From NCBI GenBank assembly GCA_020746875.1, contig JAGTJL010000012.1:1364001-1428000 (forward strand): a stretch of 64,000 nucleotides of DNA. Direction: 5' to 3'. This document shows positions 55,721-64,000 of this stretch, one piece after another (the stretch's first letter is position 1; each line of letters begins with the position of its first letter). The position numbers and the translations under genes were made by a program. Under the pieces are notes generated by a model. The model was given only the letters and a program-made list of their open reading frames with translations. It was not told the origin of the DNA and did not search any database. This DNA comes from Rhexocercosporidium sp. MPI-PUGE-AT-0058. Lineage: Eukaryota; Ascomycota; Leotiomycetes; Helotiales.

Positions 55721-57465
55721 GATGATGTTCGGTGGTTGTGCAGTTCTGGGGAATCGTTGCAGGAGCTCGAGGCTGAGGATATATGTTGACTGCTGGTAAG
55801 GTATGTAGACTTATGAAAAATGAATGTATGAGAAACGGTTTTGACAAAAGGCAAGCAAATTGAATTATCCACCGAATGGTATACTACGAGAGCGAAACAA
55901 ACCTTCGAGGCAGTCGCAAGGTATGCTTCATCTTAGACCCTGCCAACATGACGATGTCATCGCTGATCCGCTCCCCAAGCAGGATTTCTTGCACGGGGCA
56001 GAACTGTAGCCCGGCGAAATGATCTTCCTGCCGATCGACCTCGCGTAAAATGCATGTCTCTCCTTATTCTCGAGCCGAGCCATTCAGGGGCCAGGGCCTC
56101 GTACATATCAGCCACGATAACAAGCTCCAACATGAAATGAAAGTTATGCATCTGCAGGTAGGGTGGGATTAAGCCGCAGCTGCATGATTCCCAGAGCAGG
56201 TCTTTGCATCGGAGTTCTTTTCCCGAAAGGATGGCTTCGTTTGTGATTCGGAATCTAATTTACAGAACTGTTTCTAACTCTGGTTGAGCCCTTTGAGGAT
56301 GTACAAAAAGAGAGGACCAAGAAGAGACCCTGAACCCAGCAACATATCAGAACCGTCCCCCGCACGTCCCTCCTGTGCGGACCGAATGCCAATCGAATAG
56401 GAGCTCAGATCAAAATTCCCCGGGATTGGGTGTTCGTCTGCTTGGCCCTCCAGGGTGGAGCAAAGGACAAGGGCTGTCTGGGAGAGGAGAAGAAGAGAAA
56501 AGGAGAGGCGAGTTGCGCTCACAGACTTCGAAAGGAATATGCACACCATTTTCTCTCCGTTCGTTATTTACTTCTTTTTCGATCTAAGCAAGCCCAACCC
56601 AACACTTCGTCTCCTCGTGCTCTCGTCTCTATTTCTTCTGCTGCTGTTCGTCCATTCTCTAGATCTTCTTGCCTCCTTCCCTCCATACACAGCTTTACTT
56701 CTCTAGGTCCAGGTCCTTCTACTAGAACCGCCTCTTATTTTGGTTCCCGACGGCCCCGCCAGACCAATTGGTAGACTGCATCCTCCTCCAAACCAGACAT
56801 ACTCCGGACACCGTCGCGCGTACTATTGCATCTGACAACGTCTTGCCTGTGTGTCAAGTTCAAAGTTCTCGATCTTCATCTTCATCATTCATCCTTCTTG
56901 CCCAAAGGTGCACCCAACGAGTGTTTCTGTCAGCATCCTGAGACACATTTTGCCCGTTCGTGGGAACTGCAGGTCACTTGCATAAAACGCGTCCGTGCCC
57001 AGCTACTTTACCAGACCAGACTCGGTACGCACAGTAGTAGCGTGGATTTACGTTCCCCTGGCTGCACTGCACTGCACTGCACTGCTCTTCTCCTGAGAGA
57101 GATCCATTCCGAACAACTTCTCCCGGCAACCTGTATCGATTCCCACCTCAACCACCAGCCAGCATCGCGGACCTCGATAGCTGTCAGCGCTCTCGCACAG
57201 TCTCCCCTCCCCTCCTGTCCCTCACCGACACCTGCATTCGCTTCCTCCAATGGCATTTTGCGCACAGCTATAGTCAAACGTCCCTTCAACGCGTTGAGTC
57301 GTCTGAAACATCTGCTTCTTGTCTGTCGTTTGGAAAAGTGTCAATGCATCCACCAAACCACTAGACCTCCCGAATTACACCCAAAATCACCACTGGTTCT
57401 CGGGACAAGTCGATTCGGCGCTCAGGTTCCCTTTCAGCCTAAGCATCTAATAGTCTCAAGTTATC
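55721..57465. other. Intergenic and long leader of the alpha/beta hydrolase gene
   Basis: The left part holds the hydroxylase-like gene promoter. From about 56540 to 57465 the plus strand is rich in C and T with many TCTTC and CATC runs, typical of a fungal promoter and long 5' leader. A CTGCA tandem (four to five copies) lies at about 57062-57084. A 233-codon frame starting at 56826 runs through the leader and past the main start in another frame. Confidence 0.45.
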
Positions 57466-60218
57466 ATGGAAGGTTTCTCCACCCCTCCGCCGATACCAAG
57501 TCGAACGCGGCAGCATGCACGACGTAAATCACTGCAAGGCCCTTCTGCCAGCTCCCAACGTGTGCATGTACAGCCTGCCTCCCCTGAAGTCATCTCGTCC
57601 TTGATTACATCCCTCTCAATCATATCCTCGCCTGCGAATCAACTGTTTGACGGCCTCTCGAACTCGTCACCTGCTTCTCCAACTTCGACAAACGCTACAC
57701 ATCATACCTTTGGTCACCTTGGACAGAACAATGGAGCGCGATCATCAGGTGGAAGCTTTGGTATAGATTACGGAGCATACGAGCAGCCTTCACTCGCCGA
57801 GTTAATCGCTCAAGACTCTGAGGCAAACTTGGATGAGCTTGCGGCTCCAACTCCTGTCATACGGACCGCCAAACCACCATCTGGTTTCTCGCCTCTCACT
57901 GCGCCCAAGTCACCCGCAGATTCCAGCCCTCTCAAGTCATTGCTGAGAGGCAGCTCGAGGCCTTCGTCCAAAGGATCAATTGGGTCAAAGGATGAGACAA
58001 GCAGCATCGGTAATCTGTCCGTCGAACCCGGCCAAGCGCCTGCTCAAGAATTGCGAAGGAAGTCATCAAGTGATAGCTGGGGCAAGAAGCAGAGTCGCAA
58101 CCAGAGGGGCTTGATGTACATGAGTTCCAAAGAGCGCTTGAGGGAAAAGGAGCAAGATAAGAAGAGATCGAGTAGTTTCACAGCTGGAAGTGCAAAGGCT
58201 CTTGGATTGGACCGTCTGCCTATTCCACAATTTGATTCGGACTCATTCATGGCAGAGAATGCAATTGGAGAAGAGCCCGAGCAGTCGCCTACCAGAGGCA
58301 AAACAAGTCTAGAACTTGACGCAAGTCCAGCGCTCAGCCCAGGCGGGGGTGTCGGCTCGGGGAGATTCATACCTGCGAGAGACTCTTCATTGAGAAAGCC
58401 CGCGTCGGCGACGAAGAAACGAGCATCGCAACGGTCGACCCGACAGAGCGGGAAGCAAAAAGTTGCTGAAGACGACAACGATACTATCCATGAGCTAGAC
58501 GAGGAGCAGCAAGATCGAAAACGAGAACGAAGCCGTCGCGACTCAAAGCCTTCTGAAGCAACATCAAAAATGATGGAACCACTGGACAACCTAGAAATGC
58601 CGAGACCGCCGAGGAATAAACACCAGTCGCAGAGCTCCAAGGATCGCTTAAGTGTAGTGGAGGATGTTGAAGAAGGCGCCCCTTCTCCAGCAGTAGCACA
58701 ACGGAAAGCTCGAGCGAGTCCGGAGCGGCATCGATCCTCGAGCCAGAAAAGACGATCTGGCAAAGATACACCTGAGCCACAGGAACCTGTCCAAGTCAAG
58801 CGAAGTGGATCACGACTGAAGCGACTGTCTGCGCCCCTCAGCCCAAGAGCAGACAGAAATAGCAACCAGTTCTCGAGAGTTGGTTCTCCGGAGCCTATCA
58901 AACCACAGATCCACGTGGACGATAGGCCAAACAGTGCTGACTCTATCGATGATGCCGTAGAGGCGTATCTATGCTCTCCACGCCTATCGCAGAAGATCAG
59001 ACATCCTCAAACTGGCAGGACCATTTCATTCTCCGAAGTGGGTGATTCTGAAGGATTCGCAGTCTTTTGCTGTGTTGGCATGGGGTTGACCAGATATATT
59101 ACTGCGTTCTACGATGAACTTGCTTTGACACTTAAGCTGCGATTGATTACCCCAGATCGACCGGGTGTGGGAGACAGTGAGCCATACAATGATGGAACCG
59201 CAACACCTCTCAGCTGGCCAGGTAAGCTTCTTTGATTTGTCTTCGAAGCATGGACTAATATGTGATAGATGATGTTTATGCGATCTGTCAGACATTGAAG
59301 ATTACGAAATTCTCAATCTTAGCCCACTCAGCCGGAGCCATCTATGCACTCGCTACTGCGCTTCGTATGCCTCAACATATCCGCGGCCGTATTCATTTAC
59401 TTGCACCATGGATTCCTCCTTCCCAGATGAGCGTATTCGGAGCTCAAGTTGCCTCACCACCGGCAAACTCCCTACCAACCTCCCAGCGCATACTGCGCGC
59501 CCTTCCCACTCCCATTCTCAAGGCAGCGAATTCGAGTTTCATGAGTGCAACTAGCAGCTCTATTACCAGCAGTCTGCCTAAGTCTAAGGGCCGCAAGCGC
59601 AAGTCTACTGGTCGTGATACTCCTGCACCATCTGGAAGGAATACCGTCAGTCCTGGTCTCGATAAGGAAAATCATGGTAGAAACTCTACAATCTATCCTG
59701 ATCCTTCCGAACCTGGGGCACTAGAACGAGCAGCCAAGGACCCTACGGATCCTAACAATGAAGCTGCAATCATAGCAGCCGCAGCAAATACGCTGGCGGA
59801 CAAGGAACGTCAGATGACTTACGACACAAGACTTACACATGCTATCTGGGATCTAGCTACCTCTGGAGCCAATCCCGCAGTCGACCTACTGGTCTGTCTG
59901 GAACGACGCCACACGATTGGGTTTAGATATGTTGACATCACTCGTGCAGTTGTCATTCATCATGGTAGCAAAGATACCAGAGTTCCCGTTGAAAATGTCA
60001 GGTGGCTCGGCAAGACCATGAAGAAATGTGAAGTACGAGTACTCGAAGGGGAAGGGCACGGGCTCATGGCCTCTGCCGCGGTTATGGGAGGTGTTCTGAT
60101 GGAAATCGCCCGCGAATGGGACGATTGGATGAAGGTGACTGGGAATGCAGCTAATGGGAAGAGCGATGGTGGGAGAAGGACCTTGAGAGAGCGGGCCAGT
60201 GTCGGAGGCTTCAGATAA
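57466..60218 (+). CDS. Alpha/beta hydrolase with long disordered N-terminal region
   Basis: The model is join(57466..59221,59269..60218), 901 residues, with a 47-nt intron (GTAAGC...GACTAAT...GATAG). Residues 1 to about 515 are predicted disordered by eye: Ser, Pro, Lys and Glu rich, with many SP and SR pairs that could be kinase sites. The hydrolase fold follows: FAVFCCVGMGLTRYITAF, then RLITPDRPGVGDSEP, the nucleophile elbow LAHSAGAIYAL (Ser about 606), a candidate Asp in GSKDTRVP (about 819) and the His in EGEGHGLM (about 848). A low-complexity insert of about 100 residues lies between nucleophile and acid. It may be a lipase, esterase or inactive scaffold; I do not recognise a named orthologue. 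Unspliced translation would stop just after GKLL. Confidence 0.87.
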
Positions 60219-61726
60219 AACCATGGAGTGTACGATGAGTTGTATTGTACGATGGATGGAAGGAGCGTGTTTTGAGCTTTGGCGTTGATCGGGTTGCAAG
60301 GCTTGGGAATAGCCAGTGGAGGTGTACTATGGTGAGATTCAAAATCGTGGGCTTCGACCCATTATTCGATGTATAGCACTGCTCAAGATAGTAATACATA
60401 ATAAATTTGCTTCATTCAAAAAGTGTGGTTCAGGTTGGTAATCGAACGAACTCTTTCTCAGCTGGGCAATAGGGCGTGAAGGGGTAAAAGATACCTTGAG
60501 TAAACAAGTCTTCTACTTAACCTCGTGCATTCCACCCGTCCATGAAGCAATCCCAAGAAATTGGGCAATAAATCCATGTATTCGTCCGTGCATCCATCCA
60601 CCAGTTCATGCCTCCAGCCGCTCCCGTTCTCCTTCCCCAATTTTCGCAATGTATCACATTAACAACCCACAAGATGACGAACACTCTAGCTGTTCTCACA
60701 GTTGTTTTTCCTATCCCATGAAACACTAAACGCCAAACGCCGACCACCAAACGGGCTCTCGGGTCAAGAAGCAAGGACACAGACACAGACACAGACACAG
60801 GACAAGCATTGATCGAAGACTGTTTTGTCTCATCGCATCGCCAGATCCGTGGCTGACTCCTGGCTCCTAGCTCCCGGAACAAATATTAGAGATTGACGGT
60901 ACGGCTAAAATAGTCGACTATTTTGACTCCAGGGAAATCCCAGCCCGCTATTGATTTGGCCAGGGGCTTTAACCTCCTTGGGATGGCTGGGTGGAGGCTT
61001 CTTGCGACGCCGCGCCGCCTAGATGGATGGGACCGGATGCGCGTGGCCTTATTTCGAAGCCTAGATCAGGGCGGGCTAGGTTGAGGTACGACGGTGCTAC
61101 TCCGCATTTCAAAAGCTTTCTTTCTTATAACCTCTTCCACTTCTCACAAGCTTCTTCTCTCGTTGAAACATTCAAACAAAACATATGCTTGTATTATTAT
61201 CTTAGTTCGTCTTCGCATGAGTGTTGGGTTCTCTCTGTTCTATTCTTCATCCTTACTTGGTGCAGTACCTCGGTTCTTTCTGGAGGAATATTTTATCTCA
61301 ACACGCTCACTCGTTGCTGCTTTCGAGCTGATCTTGGCGCCCTCTTCCGACGATCTCACCCAGAATACAGTACTACTCATCCCAGAGAGCTCGGGCACAT
61401 CAATCTAGATGTCCCGATATCATCAGAGCCGTAGGTACATATTTTAACTTGCCCATCTCACCCCGCCATCAGTCAATCGAATTGCATCGGTCCATACACC
61501 CGTCTCGTGGCAGCAGCTAGTTAGTGCTTGGGATTCGAGGGGCTTCTCACCTCCATTCTAACTTCGAAGTGGCACAAGCTGCATCCTGATACGGGACTTG
61601 AACGTAGCATTGGAGTGCTACTGGCCTTATTCTTCGAACTCAGTATTCTACATTTCGCATACTGACAATACGTGTTCTCCAGCAATTAATACCACGCCCA
61701 TCTTCTCCCGGCGCTCCTCCTCCACC
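60219..61726. other. Intergenic between the hydrolase and glutaredoxin genes
   Basis: No coding region supported. It contains an ACAGAC-type hexamer tandem at about 60777-60800. The last 600 bases are pyrimidine-rich and probably hold the glutaredoxin promoter and leader. Frames of 104-147 codons at 60991-61434 overlap in different phases. Confidence 0.45.
60776..60801. repeat. GACACA hexanucleotide microsatellite
   Basis: About four tandem copies of GACACA in non-coding DNA. Confidence 0.75.
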
Positions 61727-62668
61727 ATGCCATCCATGCGCCGCATCAAAGTCTTCGGGCTCCTCATCTTCATTGGCATCGTCACCCTTCTCATCTACAG
61801 AAAATCCGGTCAGAGCGACCTAGAAGCAAGCCAAACAGGAGATTTCTTCTACAAGACCAAGAGCGCCCTAGAGAGAACACCAGTCGGGGGCGGAGCATCG
61901 ACAGCAGGGAAGGGCAAGGTGGTCGGGACGAGCAGCGAGGACGACAAGGAGGCTTCAAAGGCGCGGCTAAAGGAGGCGGCGCAGGTTGCGAAGGATAATG
62001 CGAATATGAAGGCCCCAAAACCAGATCCGCCTAGTAAGGTCGTGGGGATTGGGAGCGCGGCTGAGGGAGCGGAGAAGAGTGTTGCGGGGAGGAAGAAGTT
62101 TGGTGCTGGGGGGAGCGAGGCGCAGGAGCCGATGAAGGAGGAGGAGAGTGAGGAGGATCAGGATGTGAAAGCGGAGTTTAATAGTATTTTGAAGAAGGCA
62201 CCCAGTGAGTATTTCCCTCCCATATTCGACGCCCAAATTTGAGGCGGGTGGCTTGACTTGAACGTGGGACTGTGCTGATAGAATACTATAGTAATCATCT
62301 TCTCGAAATCCTACTGCCCGCACTCAGCTCGCGCAAAGAATATCCTTCTCGAGAAATACCTAATCGACCCCAAACCTTACGTCGTAGAACTAGACCAGCA
62401 CAAACTCGGCGCGCAACTCCAAGCCAAACTCGCAGATCTCACAGGCAGGAAAACAGTGCCAAATGTGCTTATCAACGGCGTTCCTATAGGAGGCGGTGAT
62501 GATGTGGCGGAGTTGGACTCGACGAGTAAACTCGTTGATAAGGTTAGGGATTTGGGTGGGAAGAGGATGCTAGAGGTTAAATTGAGGACGAGTGAGGAGA
62601 CGAAGGAGACTGTGAAGGAGAAGGAGAAGGTTGGAGGAGAGAAGGATGAGGGGCATGGATTGAGATGA
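61727..62668 (+). CDS. Membrane-anchored glutaredoxin (Grx6/Grx7-like)
   Basis: The model is join(61727..62204,62292..62668), 284 residues. The intron (87 nt) begins GTGAGT; the acceptor ending TACTATAG is chosen because it joins LKKAP to IIIFSKSYCPHSA in frame. The start MPSMRRIKVFGLLIF is preferred over an upstream in-frame Met at 61598, as it gives a basic residue cluster and a signal-anchor helix (about 8-23). A charged, low-complexity stem of about 130 residues follows. The glutaredoxin domain carries the active site C168-P-H-S, with a single cysteine (monothiol), then KTVPNVLINGVPIGGGDDV with the TVP and GG motifs that bind glutathione. A Lys/Glu-rich tail ends the protein. Yeast Grx6 and Grx7 have the same layout and act in the ER and Golgi on redox or iron-sulfur states. 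Confidence 0.93.
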
Positions 62669-64000
62669 TAGTGTACCATTGTGTACGTATTGAGGATATC
62701 TTCCTTGTGGAGCGTCTGGCAATGCCAGTTATAGCATTTTTCGGCGCTGGGGATTTCGGCATGGGATGGGATGCAATGGGGAAACATGCACTGCGATGGC
62801 GTTGGAATTCGGGTTTGGTGTTGTTTTCCTCTCATTAGTTGATTGGTATTGTGCTTCAGGAGGGGATGCCACAGCCTATACCACCAAGTTGGCCAATAGC
62901 GATTGTTTAGTTATTAATGCAGAGAAAGTTTTACAAGGCCCCTTTTAGCTTTCGAAAACCTAGGAACTTCTTTCTCAGTTGTGGGCCAAAAGAGCTTCTC
63001 AGCAAGTGCTTGAAGATATCACGTCCATCGATGTGTGGCCTACGCTACTTTTGAAAACACTTTTGAGGGGCTTGCGGAATGCTTGCTTGTCAGTACAGAG
63101 AATTTCTTAGTACTCGTCATCTTCCATGTCATTTGTACAAATCAATAGTCCAACAAAAGAGAACAAGGGATAGTTTTATAACCAGCACATCATATGATCG
63201 ATCTCTATATCTCGTCTCTCCCATACCATTTAAAGCCGTCGCTTTCTTCCTCTCGCCGCCGTCCCGAAACCTTCATGCTGACGGACATACAAAAGTCTCC
63301 GCGCCGCAACCTTAACACCTCCCTACCACTCCTAGGTACCGTACGCACTAATCCCACCCCCCTCCCCTGGACATCTTCGAAAAAAGCGGTATTCCTCAAT
63401 TCCCATGCCAGCGAAACAGCGGAAAACAAAAAGTCATGAACGTCATCAAGATCTCCGATTCGCCAAGAGCCGCTGACTTCTCTACTACTTACCGAAAGGG
63501 GTTAAGCGACCGCTTTGTCGAGGAGCATGAGATCATGAGCTTAACTTTATCCGTTGCCGGTTTGGGAGAGTTTACTGTTGATCTCTGATCTCTGATCTCT
63601 TGGGGTATATTTTTGTTTCTTTTTTTTCATAGCTTGATGGTCTGGAACGGTGGGGTGGAGACTACGCTGTGAAGCCCGAAGGCCGAAAGACATTCTAGGT
63701 GGATGTGGCGAGCGGCTCTTTTGGGGGGCGTTTGGTCTTTGCTGTGTATGTCTTGGGTGTGGATACTGAATGTGATATCGTCATGTTGTTTGGTTGGGCT
63801 ATGGTCCCGGAGCCGATGGTACGGTGAAATGCTGATCGATCGATCTGCAGTGTGAGCTTATGTAGGTCTGTGGTTTTTCATATATAATATTCTATCCCCG
63901 GCCCTCAGTTTATTATATCAATCTTTCAGTGTAGATCCTCTTATCTTCCTATCCTGCGGCTTATATTCCTTGGTATTTTTGAAGGTCAACAAGATGATAG
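62669..64000. other. Right-end intergenic region
   Basis: The 3' flank of the glutaredoxin gene, then only short frames. A GATCTCT heptamer occurs three times in tandem at about 63580-63600. A purine/pyrimidine-skewed stretch reaches the window edge, possibly the promoter of a gene beyond it. No gene is supported here. Confidence 0.45.

Noticed and set aside
58044..58901. 285-codon minus-strand frame inside the alpha/beta hydrolase gene
   Set aside because: It is antisense to a Ser/Lys/Arg-rich coding region and owes its length to that composition. It has no domain and no splice signals of its own.

Overview
This window is nuclear DNA of a filamentous ascomycete (Pezizomycotina). The evidence is short introns (44 to 126 nt, mostly about 50) with GT..AG ends and CTAAC/CTGAC-like branch sites, and typical fungal families: CFEM, WSC, copper-fist, Zn2Cys6, fungal CorA-like and Ccc1. 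A leotiomycete is my guess from the look of the proteins; I could not test it. I joined exons by hand. Every spliced model below keeps frame across all its junctions.

Layout. I see 18 protein-coding genes and one tRNA, separated by long gene-free stretches. 1-3.5 kb: no supportable gene. 3.5-11 kb: ethanolamine kinase (-), a GPI-anchored CFEM protein (-), a GNAT acetyltransferase (-) and a seven-exon CorA-like channel (+). 12.7-15 kb: a low-complexity, RG-rich, probably nuclear protein (-). 15-18 kb: gene-poor DNA with a degenerate repeat array of about 165 nt and a small inverted-repeat element. 18-20.3 kb: endopolyphosphatase (-). 23 kb: tRNA-Ser(AGA). 23.6-29.9 kb: a 12-exon gene (-) for a secreted protein of about 1836 residues, with a propeller, Ig-like repeats and five WSC domains.

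32.5-40.5 kb: the methyltransferase EFM7 (-), a copper-fist regulator (+) and a Zn2Cys6 regulator (-). 44-50 kb: a DOPA 4,5-dioxygenase family protein (+), CK2 regulatory subunit (-) and a Baeyer-Villiger-type flavin monooxygenase (-). 50.5-56 kb: a JmjC/cupin protein with a mitochondrial-looking N-terminus (+), a Ccc1/VIT1 iron transporter (-) and a fatty acid hydroxylase-superfamily membrane protein (-). 57-63 kb: a 901-residue alpha/beta hydrolase with a long disordered N-terminus (+) and a membrane-anchored glutaredoxin (+).

The genes are mostly unrelated housekeeping and surface functions. I see no biosynthetic cluster. A loose metal and redox theme (copper-fist factor, Ccc1, CorA-like, glutaredoxin, polyphosphatase) may be chance. 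The most unusual items are the propeller/Ig/WSC protein, the HDDEL C-terminus on the endopolyphosphatase, the triple cysteine clusters of the copper-fist protein, and the repeats at 15.8-17.6 kb.
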